A stretch of DNA of 64,000 nt from an uncultured Erythrobacter sp. (GTDB lineage Bacteria > Pseudomonadota > Alphaproteobacteria > Sphingomonadales > Sphingomonadaceae), in contig NZ_CANMPJ010000001.1 in the NCBI RefSeq assembly GCF_947499705.1, positions 2,453,501 to 2,517,500 of the forward strand. The letters are read 5' to 3'. Position 1 is the first letter of the stretch. Each line of letters opens with the position of its first letter. Shown here in pieces: positions 1-7,937 of this stretch. Both the position numbers and the translations under genes were made by a program. The notes under the pieces were generated by a model. That model ran no database searches. It saw only the letters and a list, made by a program, of their open reading frames with translations, and was not told the DNA's origin.

Positions 1-159
1 GAAGTGCCGCCCTACGCTGTGGTTGTGCCCGGATCGCTGCCGGGCAAGCCACTACCCGACGGGACACCTGGGCCGTCGCTCTATTGCGCAGTGATCGTGA
101 AAACCGTCGATGCTCAAACGCGGTCCAAGACTGGCATTAACGACCTGCTGCGCGATTGA
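1..159 (+). CDS. dapD: DapD, tetrahydrodipicolinate N-succinyltransferase (3' end only)
   Basis: The window opens inside this gene; frame 1 is open to a TGA at 157-159 and encodes the last 52 residues. The segment reads like the C-terminus of 2,3,4,5-tetrahydropyridine-2,6-dicarboxylate N-succinyltransferase: a [15 protein letters not shown] stretch, then SLYCAVIVK, and an ending close to [13 protein letters not shown]. The enzyme transfers succinyl from succinyl-CoA in the diaminopimelate/lysine pathway in the cytoplasm. The catalytic left-handed helix lies upstream of the window, so only the tail can be judged. An inverted repeat follows directly after the stop. Confidence 0.9.
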   Translation, partial: EVPPYAVVVPGSLPGKPLPDGTPGPSLYCAVIVKTVDAQTRSKTGINDLLRD

Positions 160-181
160 TTGGGCAAGAGATTTCCCAATC
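158..181 (+). terminator. Hairpin after dapD
   Basis: GATTGGG (158-164) pairs with CCCAATC (175-181), followed by CTTCT. It overlaps the dapD stop codon and probably terminates that transcript. The downstream T-run is weak. Confidence 0.55.
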
Positions 182-187
182 CTTCTC

Positions 188-212
188 GGAACGAGTACAC
201 TGCCTTTCCGTT
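188..212 (+). promoter_or_regulatory. EcfG-type (general stress response) promoter motif
   Basis: GGAAC at 188-192, a 16-nt spacer, then CGTT at 209-212. This is an exact match to the alphaproteobacterial EcfG consensus. It sits about 30 bases upstream of the ATG of the small membrane protein at 244, a suitable position for its promoter. The assignment is by motif and position only. Confidence 0.6.
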
Positions 213-243
213 AGCATCCCATAGGGAAAACACCGGAGGGACT

Positions 244-396
244 ATGACCGACCAAGACGAAGCCATTCACATCGAAGACGACGATGCACGCGCTGCGAGC
301 ACGCCGGGCATTCTTCGCTATGTTCTCGGCATCAGCCTGTTCCTCGCGGTGATCGCGATGAGCCTAGTCTGGATTATTCCAGCGCTTTATGGCTGA
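244..396 (+). CDS. Small single-pass membrane protein (50 aa)
   Basis: The ATG at 244 is preceded by a strong GGAGGG ribosome-binding site (236-241); an in-frame TTG at 160 has no such site and would begin inside the dapD terminator. The acidic N-terminal half (IHIEDDDAR) is cytoplasmic-like, and residues about 27-48 form one hydrophobic helix (LRYVLGISLFLAVIAMSLVW). The function is not recognised. An exact EcfG motif upstream suggests induction in the general stress response. Its stop codon abuts the stop of the convergent dipeptidase gene. Confidence 0.7.
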   Translation: MTDQDEAIHIEDDDARAASTPGILRYVLGISLFLAVIAMSLVWIIPALYG

Positions 397-1707
397 TCAC
401 TCTCCGTCGCCGGTTGGGATCAAAGACTCAATCGGCGGCTGACTGGTGACGCTAGCGGCGTATTGTTCGGCCTGACGCAGCACGCGAATTGCGTTGCGGC
501 TGGAGATCAGTTCCAACTCGACTTGCGAGTAGCCACGCCGGGCGAGTTCTTCGAACAGCGCAGGATAGCCGCTGGTGTCTTCGAAACCGACGGGGCCAGT
601 CGGCATACCATCGAAATCGGCGCCAATCCCGATGGATTCCACACCAGCATTCTCGCGAATATGATCGATGTGGTCGGCCATGTGGCTGACCATGGTTTGT
701 GGTTCGGGGTTTTCAGCGTCCCAAGCATCCATCGCCGCCTTCACGACATCCGGCTGCCCTTGAAACAGCGATTTCTGCTTGGCCTCAAGCGCTTCCCGCT
801 CGGCATACCACTGCCGGCGCTCGTCATTCAGGAAGCCGGGTAGCGCCACGACCATCACGATCCCGCCATTTTCGGGCAGGCGCTGGAGCACGCTGTCGGG
901 TACATTGCGCGCATGGCCATTGATCGCGCGCGCGCCCGAGTGGCTGAAAATAACCGGAGCCTGCGCAACATCCAGCGTGTCCATCATGGCCGCTTCACTG
1001 ACATGGCTTAGGTCGACCAGCATGCCGATGCGGTTCATTTCGCGGATCACATCCTTGCCGAAATCGGTCAGACCATCGTGCTCGGGCGTATCGGTCGCGC
1101 TATCGGCCCAAGGTGTGTTCTTCGAATGCGTAATCGTCATGTAACGCGCGCCCAGTGCGTACATCTGGCGCAGCACCGCGAGGCTTGATCCGATCGAGTG
1201 GCCACCTTCCATACCGAGCAACGATGCGACCTCGCCATTCGCCATCGCGCGCTCAACCTCATCGGCGGTCTCGGCGTAGCGCAGGCTGCCCGGATAGCGC
1301 GCAATCAAGCGCTTCATCACGTCGATCTGCTCCACCGTCATCTGCACCGCCTCCGGCTCGCTAAGGCTGACGGGCACGTAGACCGACCAATATTGCGCGC
1401 CCACTTTCCCTTCGGCGAGGCGCGGAATGTCGGTATGCATCACGCGGCCTTCCGGATGGGTTTCGCCGGTACCGGTCGTGTCGAAGAAATCGAAGTCGTT
1501 AATCTGGTTGTCAAATCGCGCGCGCAGCTGGATCGGCACGTCGTTGTGGCCGTCGAATATGGGAGCCGCTTCAAGTGCTGCGGTCGCCGTGATCACCGCT
1601 GGGTCGGTCTCAACCACTGGGGCGATGTCTTCCTCCACGCTTTGCGCGGCTAACGGAGTGGCCAGACAGGCGGCGATGGCGACAAGCGAAGTGGCGAAAC
1701 GTTGCAT
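397..1707 (-). CDS. Secreted membrane dipeptidase, peptidase family M19
   Basis: This 436-residue protein starts with a signal peptide (MQRFATSLVAIAACLATPLA, cleavage near AAQ). It carries the M19 zinc ligands in order: HND at H54/D56, E167 in GMEGGH, H235 in VDLSHVS and H256 in FSHSGARA. These match the binuclear zinc site of renal dipeptidase, which hydrolyses dipeptides; in this family the bacterial enzymes often also take D-amino-acid dipeptides. A longer reading frame exists upstream, but the ATG at 1707 places the signal peptide at the N-terminus and has GGGAG upstream. It is divergent from the cupin gene with only 44 bases between start codons, so both promoters must be very compact. 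Confidence 0.92.
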   Translation of the reverse strand: MQRFATSLVAIAACLATPLAAQSVEEDIAPVVETDPAVITATAALEAAPIFDGHNDVPIQLRARFDNQINDFDFFDTTGTGETHPEGRVMHTDIPRLAEGKVGAQYWSVYVPVSLSEPEAVQMTVEQIDVMKRLIARYPGSLRYAETADEVERAMANGEVASLLGMEGGHSIGSSLAVLRQMYALGARYMTITHSKNTPWADSATDTPEHDGLTDFGKDVIREMNRIGMLVDLSHVSEAAMMDTLDVAQAPVIFSHSGARAINGHARNVPDSVLQRLPENGGIVMVVALPGFLNDERRQWYAEREALEAKQKSLFQGQPDVVKAAMDAWDAENPEPQTMVSHMADHIDHIRENAGVESIGIGADFDGMPTGPVGFEDTSGYPALFEELARRGYSQVELELISSRNAIRVLRQAEQYAASVTSQPPIESLIPTGDGE

Positions 1708-1751
1708 GATGATCGAAACTCCCAGTAGGGCGGCGACAAAGGGGATGTGTT

Positions 1752-2207
1752 GTGAAACAGACCGATAGCGCGCGCGCACTGATCGAACAATTGGAACTCG
1801 CACCTCATCCTGAAGGCGGATGGTATCGGGAGACGTGGCGCAGCGATGAAGAGGCGTCTGGCCGGGCGAAGGGTACCGCGATCCTGTTCTTGCTGACGTC
1901 AGATCAGCGATCGCACTGGCACCGGGTTGATGCGGATGAACTATGGTTCTGGCAGAGCGGCGATCCGCTCGATTTGTTGATTGCCGATGACGATGCCGGA
2001 CCCGTCAAGAGCATCACCCTTGGCAGAGATGTCACGTCAGGTCAGAGTTTGCAGGGCCTCGTTCCGACCGGAGCTTGGCAAGCAGCCGAGCCATCCCCGC
2101 CAAGCGAAAAGGCCGCCGGCTACACACTCGTTTCCTGCGTGGTGGTACCTGGCTTTGAATTCGCTGGGTTCGAGCTTGCTGCGCCGGGCTGGAGCCCGGG
2201 CGCGTGA
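1752..2207 (+). CDS. Cupin-family protein (DUF985/YML079W-like)
   Basis: A 151-residue protein from a GTG start. It has the DUF985 cupin signature: LELAPHPEGGWYRETWRS near the start, SHWHRVDADELWFWQSGDPL in the middle (metal- or ligand-facing H/E residues), and a late VSCVVVPGFEFAGFEL strand. DUF985 proteins are small beta-barrels resembling RmlC-type cupins; their substrate is not established. It is the first gene of a tight operon and overlaps the next gene by 4 bases (GTGA), so translation is probably coupled. Confidence 0.85.
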   Translation: MKQTDSARALIEQLELAPHPEGGWYRETWRSDEEASGRAKGTAILFLLTSDQRSHWHRVDADELWFWQSGDPLDLLIADDDAGPVKSITLGRDVTSGQSLQGLVPTGAWQAAEPSPPSEKAAGYTLVSCVVVPGFEFAGFELAAPGWSPGA

Positions 2208-2590
2208 TCAAATCCGGTTTGCGGATATTGCTGGCGGCATTCTACGCCTTCGCAGGGTATGCGCATATTGTGAGGCCGGAGCCGTTCCTGACGATCACAC
2301 CCGACTGGGTGCCCTATCCTGAGGCGGTGATCTTTTGGACCGGCATTGCAGAGGTTGCCGGTGCTATTGCTCTCGTACAACCGTTCTCAATGAAGCTGCG
2401 TCAAGCCGGAGGCGTGGGTCTCGCCCTCTATGCGCTGTGTGTCTGGCCGGCGAACATCAATCATTTCGCGATAGATATGGCGCGCGAGGATGGCGGGTTG
2501 GGCCTCGTCTATCATGTGCCGCGCATGATCGCTCAGCCACTGTTGATCTGGCTCGCGCTATGGGTTGGTGGCGTGATCAAAAAGCCATGA
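2204..2590 (+). CDS. DoxX-like inner-membrane protein
   Basis: A 128-residue protein with four predicted membrane helices and the features of the DoxX/DoxD-like family: LRILLAAFYAFAGYAHIVRP at the N-terminus, FWTGIAEVAGAIALV in the second helix and a final helix before VIKKP. The GTG start lies in the end of the cupin gene, and its stop overlaps the ATG of the DUF3253 gene (ATGA), so three genes appear translationally coupled. Members of the family are linked to redox or respiratory functions, but nothing here shows a specific role. Confidence 0.8.
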   Translation: MIKSGLRILLAAFYAFAGYAHIVRPEPFLTITPDWVPYPEAVIFWTGIAEVAGAIALVQPFSMKLRQAGGVGLALYALCVWPANINHFAIDMAREDGGLGLVYHVPRMIAQPLLIWLALWVGGVIKKP

Positions 2591-2835
2591 CATCTGACGC
2601 CGAAAGCGCGATCATCGAATTGCTCGATCAGCGCGGGGCAGGAAAGACGATCTGTCCGAGCGAAGCGGCACGGAGCTTAGCTCACGGCAGTGGCAACTGG
2701 CGCGAGCATATGGATGGGGTCCACAAAGCTGTCGACACGATGGTCGAAGCCGGGTCGATTACCCTATCGCGGAAAGGAAAAGCGACCAGCCGGCGGCGCG
2801 GGCCATATCGCATCGCGCGCCGCCAGCCGACCTGA
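2587..2835 (+). CDS. DUF3253 domain protein
   Basis: An 82-residue soluble protein beginning at an ATG that overlaps the DoxX stop. It matches the DUF3253 pattern: an N-terminal helix AIIELLDQRGAGKTICPSEAAR, a central WREHMDGVHKAVDTMVEAG and a basic C-terminal SRKGKATSRRRGPYRI. It has the look of a small winged-helix protein, and the basic tail would allow nucleic-acid contact; that is inference. It is the last gene of the cupin-DoxX operon. Confidence 0.8.
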   Translation: MTSDAESAIIELLDQRGAGKTICPSEAARSLAHGSGNWREHMDGVHKAVDTMVEAGSITLSRKGKATSRRRGPYRIARRQPT

Positions 2836-2841
2836 TGTGCT

Positions 2842-2859
2842 TCACCTGAACTTAGGTGA
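2842..2859. terminator. Short inverted repeat between convergent genes
   Basis: TCACCT (2842-2847) pairs with AGGTGA (2854-2859), between the DUF3253 gene (+) and the SWIB gene (-). It is a plausible bidirectional terminator, but the stem is only 6 bp. Confidence 0.35.
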
Positions 2860-3103
2860 GGTGCTTTGAAACAGCAGCAGTCATCTTGAACATGGAGATC
2901 TGGTCCTTGCCGATCACCGCGCCAAGCTTCGCATCAGGATTGATCTGACGCTTGTCTTTGCTGTCCTGAAGGCTGTTCGCCTTGATGTATTCCCAGACCT
3001 TTGAGGTCACCTGAGCGCGAGTCATCGGACCTTTGCCGATCACTGCTTCGAGTTCACCCGAAAGTTGCACCGGTTTCTGCAGTGCGTTGGTTTTTCCAGC
3101 CAT
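2852..3103 (-). CDS. SWIB/MDM2 domain protein
   Basis: An 83-residue protein that is essentially one SWIB domain: VQLSGELEAVIGKGPMTRAQ, then VTSKVWEYIKANSLQDSKDK, RQINPDAKLGAVIGK and ISMFKMTAAVSKHL. The ATG has GGGAGA upstream. Stand-alone SWIB proteins are widespread in bacteria (chlamydiae and alphaproteobacteria), and eukaryotic SWIB domains occur in chromatin-remodelling subunits. A role in DNA topology or chromosome structure is often proposed but not shown here. Confidence 0.92.
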   Translation of the reverse strand: MAGKTNALQKPVQLSGELEAVIGKGPMTRAQVTSKVWEYIKANSLQDSKDKRQINPDAKLGAVIGKDQISMFKMTAAVSKHLT

Positions 3104-3130
3104 GATATTCTCCCTTGTAGTTCTGGCAGG

Positions 3131-3721
3131 TTAGTCGAGATCTTCGTCATCCCATGCCTCATCATCACCAGCCGTGCCGGTGAACGGAGCGGTTAGTACC
3201 GCGCAGCCCATGACATTGCCTTCGAGTGTCTTGATGAGATCGGCCCGGCTTGCGCCCGGCATGAGAGTGAGTGGAAGGTCGGTTGCAAAAATCTGAAACA
3301 CATAGTGCCGCGTTTCGCCTTCGGGCGGATCGGGCAAAAGCCATTCCGAGTTGCCTTGAGCATTCTTACCCGTGCGCGGCGGGACTTCTCCTTCGAGGAG
3401 CTTACCGCGCTGTCCGGCGAGGCCCCATACCAGCCAATGGCACTGCGGCTCATCACCAGCGGTCGTCGCGTCCTCGACAATTACGATCAGCTCCTGCGCG
3501 CCAGGCGGCGGTGCCGTCCATTCCAGCGGCGGCGCGACAGCGTCTTCTTCTTTCGCGGTAAAGCACGGATCGAGTTCTTCGCCGCTATCGAACGCAGGGC
3601 TGCTTAAAGCAAAGCCTCCGCGCCCAAACGAGCGCGCATCACCAAGGCTCGCAATCGCGAGGCCTCCGTGGCGCGCGGCTGCGGGCAGCTTCGAAGAGAG
3701 CCAATCGGGCAGTTCAGGCAT
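3131..3721 (-). CDS. YbhB/YbcL-type PEBP (Raf kinase inhibitor-like) protein
   Basis: A 196-residue protein with the phosphatidylethanolamine-binding-protein fold: ALSSPAFDSGEELDPCFTAKEED, the ligand-site stretch PPLEWTAPPPGAQELIVIVED, CHWLVWGL and HYVFQIFATDLPL. No signal peptide is evident, so it is probably cytoplasmic. The C-terminus is strongly acidic (GDDEAWDDEDLD). Bacterial PEBPs bind small anionic ligands and their biological role is unknown. It lies 27 bases downstream of the SWIB gene's start on the same strand and may be co-transcribed with it. Confidence 0.88.
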   Translation of the reverse strand: MPELPDWLSSKLPAAARHGGLAIASLGDARSFGRGGFALSSPAFDSGEELDPCFTAKEEDAVAPPLEWTAPPPGAQELIVIVEDATTAGDEPQCHWLVWGLAGQRGKLLEGEVPPRTGKNAQGNSEWLLPDPPEGETRHYVFQIFATDLPLTLMPGASRADLIKTLEGNVMGCAVLTAPFTGTAGDDEAWDDEDLD

Positions 3722-3959
3722 GATTCTGTCGTCTCATGATGGGGCGACGCTAGTCCCTTCCCCGGCGAGAAACGAGGGACGCCCAAGGAATTTGCCCCGG
3801 ATTCTGCGGAAAACCCGACGAAAATCGTGTAAATTCAGCCACGGTCCATCGGGAATGGGGTGATTGTGGATGCAAATTCTTGCTCAGCAGCCCGTCGGCG
3901 GGCATGTTTTGCCTGAATTTGTCGCATACCAAAAACGGAATATCCGGAGTCGCACCCCC

Positions 3960-5396
3960 ATGAAAATCGGCCGCACAACGCTTTCTGCAACCCTTGCCCT
4001 TGCGCTTGTCGCATGTGGAGGTGGTGGTGGAGGATCCAATGCACCTCCCACGCAAGGCGGCCCGACCCCAACTCCAACCCCGACCACCGCAGCCTGCGCA
4101 ATCTCGGAACAGATCGACTTTGCGGATCGCGTGCTGGACGAATGGTATCTATTTCCAAACCTGCTCGACAATTCGGCCAATGCCGCAAGCTTCAGTGATG
4201 TTCAGTCATTCCTGGATGCTCGTGTTGCGCCAGCTCGCGCGCAATCCTTTGACAAGGGTTTCACCTTTGCGACCTCGATCCAGGCCGAAAACGATCTGAT
4301 CAATTCAGGGGCGAGCGCCGGCTTCGGCATTCGTCTGGCCTATGACACGGTCAATAATAGAGTTTTCCTGCTCGAAGCATTCGAGAACGCCAATGGCTTT
4401 GCCGCCGGGATGGACCGCGGCACGGAATTGCTCGCGATCGGAACCTCCAGCGCGAATCTGCAGACGATTAGCTCGCTGATGGCGTCAGGCGGACCTCAGG
4501 CGGTCGTGAACGCGCTGGGCCCGTCGAATGCCGGTGTTTCGCGCGTGATCCGCTTCGCGCAGCTTGGCGGCAATGTGATCGAGACCACAGTTACCAAGAC
4601 CGATTTCGCGCTCGATCCGATATCGGACCGCTATGGTACCTTGATCCTCGACGACGGCGGCAAGAAAGTCGGCTACCTCAATCTGCGCACATTCATTGTC
4701 TCCGACGCAGCCGATCAGCTTCGCGCTGCCTTCGGTGAGTTCGGACGCGAAGGTGTCACCGAGTTGATCCTCGATCTGCGCTACAATGGCGGCGGATTGG
4801 TAAGCGTTGCGGACACGATGGGCGATCTGATGGGACAGGGCCGTGTCGGTCAGTTGTGGAGCGAGACTGTGCTGCGCGCGTCGAAGTCATCGGAGAACTC
4901 TTCCGAGCTGTTCGAAAACGAAGTCAACGCGATTCAACCGACCAAGATCGCAGTGATCGGCACGCGCAGCACAGCTTCGGCTAGCGAGCTCGTGACCAAT
5001 TCAATGATACCCTATGTCGGCAACGGCATGGCTCTGATCGGTTCGAACACGTCGGGCAAGCCTGTCGGCCAGTTCGGATTCGACCTCGCCGCCTGCGATC
5101 TGCGCGTGCGCGCAGTGACCTTCCAGACGCTGAACGCTGACGGCAACGGCGAGTACTTCACGGGCCTTGCCAGCGTGATGCCAAATACGTGCCGTGCCGA
5201 CGACGACATCACGAAAGCGTTCGGCGATCCGACTGAGGATTCCATCCGGGTCGCGCTCGACTTCCTTGGTGGGCGGACATGCGCCGCTCCGATTAGTGGC
5301 GGTGCGGGCCAAACGGCGCAAAGCGTCGGCGGGCGCGAGGTTCTCCAACCGACGCGTCCTAACGCGGCGCAGTACGAGATCCCCGGATTGTACTAA
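3960..5396 (+). CDS. S41-family peptidase lipoprotein (C-terminal processing protease type)
   Basis: 478 residues from the ATG at 3960. A lipobox (LALVAC, C19) is followed by a glycine run and a Thr/Pro linker, so it is a predicted envelope lipoprotein. A PDZ-like region (about 115-215) precedes the S41 core: GYLNLRTFIV, LILDLRYNGGG, STASASEL and NTSGKPVGQ. By alignment of motifs the nucleophile is S340 and the general base K367. S41 proteases cleave C-terminal tails of envelope proteins. The intergenic space of about 240 bases to the divergent PEBP gene should contain its promoter. Confidence 0.88.
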   Translation: MKIGRTTLSATLALALVACGGGGGGSNAPPTQGGPTPTPTPTTAACAISEQIDFADRVLDEWYLFPNLLDNSANAASFSDVQSFLDARVAPARAQSFDKGFTFATSIQAENDLINSGASAGFGIRLAYDTVNNRVFLLEAFENANGFAAGMDRGTELLAIGTSSANLQTISSLMASGGPQAVVNALGPSNAGVSRVIRFAQLGGNVIETTVTKTDFALDPISDRYGTLILDDGGKKVGYLNLRTFIVSDAADQLRAAFGEFGREGVTELILDLRYNGGGLVSVADTMGDLMGQGRVGQLWSETVLRASKSSENSSELFENEVNAIQPTKIAVIGTRSTASASELVTNSMIPYVGNGMALIGSNTSGKPVGQFGFDLAACDLRVRAVTFQTLNADGNGEYFTGLASVMPNTCRADDDITKAFGDPTEDSIRVALDFLGGRTCAAPISGGAGQTAQSVGGREVLQPTRPNAAQYEIPGLY

Positions 5397-5414
5397 GAGC
5401 GGCTTCGACCGCGA

Positions 5415-5813
5415 TCAGTCGGCAGACAGTCCAGCGCCTGGCGATCCCGGACCAGCCGATGCGACAACAGCGGTCGAAATGACGTATTCGGCAGCGGCGG
5501 GCTTGGCGATCAGCTGAGCGTGCAGCTGACGAATGCGTTCATTGTGTCTGTCGAGATCACCGGAATGTAGCACGTATGGGATTTTCCGGCGATCCAATTC
5601 TTGGGCGACCGGAAAACACGTATGCCCTTGTCCCAGTGACACATCGAGCACCGCGACATCGATGGCATCGCCGCAGTCCGCAAGCAGATCGAGCGCCGCC
5701 TCGCATGTCGTTGTCGAATGCACGGTGTAACCCTGATCCTCAGCCGCAAACTCAAGATCCATCAGGATCAGCGGCTCATCTTCGAGCAAGAGGATGGTAA
5801 GCTTGTCCGCCAT
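5415..5813 (-). CDS. Single-domain response regulator (receiver)
   Basis: A 132-residue receiver domain with no output domain: acidic pair E11/D12, phospho-acceptor D57 in VAVLDVSLG, conserved K104 in LIAKP. The ATG overlaps the stop of the LOV kinase gene by one base (TGATG), so the two are coupled and almost certainly partners. The arrangement resembles the LovK-LovR pair of Caulobacter, where the single-domain regulator feeds into the general stress response. The C-terminal tail (SAGPGSPGAGLSAD) is probably disordered. Confidence 0.9.
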   Translation of the reverse strand: MADKLTILLLEDEPLILMDLEFAAEDQGYTVHSTTTCEAALDLLADCGDAIDVAVLDVSLGQGHTCFPVAQELDRRKIPYVLHSGDLDRHNERIRQLHAQLIAKPAAAEYVISTAVVASAGPGSPGAGLSAD

Positions 5814-6895
5814 CACTCTTTTCGCGTCGGCAGCGAGATTGTCGCTGTCAGGCCGTTTCCATTCCACTGACGATCAATCGAGCCTTGCCCGGCTGCGAGG
5901 AGCCGGTCGACGATTGCCGTACCTGTTCCAGCCATGATCGCATCGGGATCGACACGTGGCCCTCCTTCTTCGGCCCATGTTATGACCAAGGCAGATTCAT
6001 CGTCCGTGGTCTGCCAATCGACCACGATTTTGCCGTTTTCGTTCGCCCACGCGCCGTGTTTGGTCGCATTCGCGGCCAGTTCGTGCAGGATCAGGCCTAC
6101 GATCGAGATGGCAGTGAACGGCATGCGCACGTTCTCGCCTTTGAAGATCAGGCGCTCCTCATCGCGGTCATACGGCAGCAACACCGCCTTGATCGCTTCG
6201 CCGATTTCGATGCTGCCGCTTGAAGCGTCGTCGAGTGTGGTCTCATAAGCGCGGCCCAAGGCCTGAATGCGCGAATTGATCTCACCCGCCTCGCCTTGAA
6301 TGCCGCGAACCCGGCCCGTCACATTGACGATGCCAGATATCACCGCGAACATATTTTTCATGCGGTGCGAAAGCTCACGCGCCATCTCTTTGGCGTGGCG
6401 CTCTTCGGCTCGCGCGGCGCGGACGTCGGACACGTCCCACTGACTTCCGAAGAAGTAAACGAGTTCGCCTTTGTCATTGTAGATCGGACCAAGGTGCAGC
6501 GCGTTCCAGAACGTCGTGCCGTTCTTGCGGTAGTTCAGCATCTCAACCACCACGACGTCTTCGTTGGCGATCGCCTCGCGAATGCGCGCCACCGGCTCCG
6601 GATCGGTCTTCGGGCCTTGAAGGAACCGGCAGTTGCGGCCCAGGGTTTCTTCCTCGGAATAGCCGGTCAGCCGCCGAAACGCGCGGTTCGCAAAGACAAT
6701 GGGCAGATCGGGTTTATGCGGGTCGCACAGCGTGATCGCCATGCGCGTTTGCGCCATCGCCTGTTCAAACAGGACACCTGAAGCGCCAGAAAACTGGTCA
6801 CTCGTATTGCCCGCTCGAAAGCGATCGGGTGCATCGTCGAACCGCAAGGAGGCCTGGTCGGACCTCCTCCGGTCATTCTCGTCGTCGGTATTCAC
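5813..6895 (-). CDS. LOV-domain HWE histidine kinase (blue-light sensor)
   Basis: 360 residues. After a charged N-terminal 40 residues comes a LOV domain (about 41-160) with the photoactive motif GRNCRFLQG, whose C89 forms the flavin adduct, and ITLCDPHKPDLPIVFAN before it. A short linker leads to an HWE-type kinase: phospho-acceptor H177 in ELSHRMKN, an N-box HELAANATKHGA (271-282) and WAE (307-309), the HWE-family mark. No membrane helix is present, so it is a soluble photoreceptor. It is coupled to the receiver gene downstream, and an exact EcfG motif lies about 75 bases upstream. It probably reports blue light into the general stress pathway (inference from LovK-type systems). Confidence 0.95.
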   Translation of the reverse strand: MNTDDENDRRRSDQASLRFDDAPDRFRAGNTSDQFSGASGVLFEQAMAQTRMAITLCDPHKPDLPIVFANRAFRRLTGYSEEETLGRNCRFLQGPKTDPEPVARIREAIANEDVVVVEMLNYRKNGTTFWNALHLGPIYNDKGELVYFFGSQWDVSDVRAARAEERHAKEMARELSHRMKNMFAVISGIVNVTGRVRGIQGEAGEINSRIQALGRAYETTLDDASSGSIEIGEAIKAVLLPYDRDEERLIFKGENVRMPFTAISIVGLILHELAANATKHGAWANENGKIVVDWQTTDDESALVITWAEEGGPRVDPDAIMAGTGTAIVDRLLAAGQGSIDRQWNGNGLTATISLPTRKE

Positions 6896-6967
6896 TGTTA
6901 CCTGCTTTCCCGCCGCTCACTCCGATTTAGGGGAGAGTGCCGGCGGTTGATATGTCGTTACCTGCTA

Positions 6968-6992
6968 AACGGAGCGACGCACTGCGCGTTCC
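6968..6992 (-). promoter_or_regulatory. EcfG-type promoter motif upstream of the LOV kinase
   Basis: On the minus strand GGAAC (6992-6988), a 16-nt spacer, then CGTT (6971-6968). It exactly matches the EcfG consensus and is 73 bases upstream of the kinase ATG. Confidence 0.65.
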
Positions 6993-7116
6993 GAAAAACT
7001 GGGCTTTCGACACGAAATTGGAAGCAAGTATCCGAGTTTCCTAGTGTTTATTTTGCAACTCATTTGCAATCTTTGCAGGCCAGATCGACTGTCAAAGCAA
7101 ACGAACTCGATCTCAC

Positions 7117-7524
7117 TCAAAGCCCGTCGGGCACAGTTTCAAATCCGGGGATGTCGCCCAACCCGATCCAGTCCTGCTTGCTCTTGGTATAGCAATGGAA
7201 TGCCGGCTTCAGGTTTGACGTGTCGTCGAGCGTGCCTGCCTTCACAAACATGACACCTTTTGGCTCATCGACCAATGTGAAGACCGGCGATCCACATTCG
7301 GGACAGAACTGCCGCCGAACAGTCGCGCCGCTATCACCGGTGTCGTTGTACGTTTTGAGCTCTCCCGTGAAGCTCACCGCATCTTCTGGAACGCCCACGA
7401 TGACGGAAAGCGCAGTGCCGGCCTGTCGCTGGCAGTTCTTGCAATGGCACGTCACGCACATCAGCGGCTCAGCTGCCACCGTGTAGCGCACTGCTCCGCA
7501 AAGACATCCACCTGTTTGTTCCAT
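7117..7524 (-). CDS. GFA-domain zinc protein
   Basis: A 135-residue member of the glutathione-dependent formaldehyde-activating (GFA/CENP-V) fold family. Visible zinc ligands are CLCG near the N-terminus, CHCKNCQR, and CPECGSPVF. Family members such as Gfa bind glutathione and formaldehyde, but most homologues have no proven reaction, so this should be called a GFA-domain protein only. It starts at 7524 and is followed by an intergenic stretch leading to the LOV kinase gene. Confidence 0.88.
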   Translation of the reverse strand: MEQTGGCLCGAVRYTVAAEPLMCVTCHCKNCQRQAGTALSVIVGVPEDAVSFTGELKTYNDTGDSGATVRRQFCPECGSPVFTLVDEPKGVMFVKAGTLDDTSNLKPAFHCYTKSKQDWIGLGDIPGFETVPDGL

Positions 7525-7550
7525 GCTGCGTTCCTTGTCGTGCGGGGCGG

Positions 7551-7937
7551 TTATCGCCCGCTGCTGCGTGTCAGAAGAAATGCCAAAAAGCCGAGCGCGA
7601 ACACAACGTCCAGAACCAAGACTCCAGCAATCAGTGGCTCACCACCCTCTCCAAATGTCTCTGGCCCCAGAAGCGCAACCACACCCAGTTTGCCGATGAC
7701 ACCGGCCCACAGCACGGGAGCAAAACGCAGCGGGTCACGCGCGACCAACAAGTAGATCACGCCCATACTGAAAACCAGGAGGCCGATGATGCGCGCGTCG
7801 ATCGTGGCTTCGGGCGATAGCATGCCCGCGAGACCGACAAGAAAATTGAACACGGTTGCCGCCCAGAAGAAGCCGCGCCACCCTTTGCCGACGGTCTCGT
7901 CACCGCCCAACTGCATGCCGATCTGTGATGCGTTCAT
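7551..7937 (-). CDS. Four-helix inner-membrane protein of unknown function
   Basis: 128 residues with about four hydrophobic helices: GFFWAATVFNFLVGLAGML, IIGLLVFSMGVIYLLVA, FAPVLWAGVIGKLGVVALL and LIAGVLVLDVVFALGFLAFL. No family is recognised with confidence. The ATG overlaps the end of the upstream lipoprotein gene (ATGA) and has GGAGG just before it inside that gene, so the pair is translationally coupled. Confidence 0.7.
   Translation of the reverse strand: MNASQIGMQLGGDETVGKGWRGFFWAATVFNFLVGLAGMLSPEATIDARIIGLLVFSMGVIYLLVARDPLRFAPVLWAGVIGKLGVVALLGPETFGEGGEPLIAGVLVLDVVFALGFLAFLLTRSSGR

Noticed and set aside
8..159. Short peptide gene beginning at the window edge
   Set aside because: The frame is continuous with the DapD C-terminus, so it is a truncated known gene.
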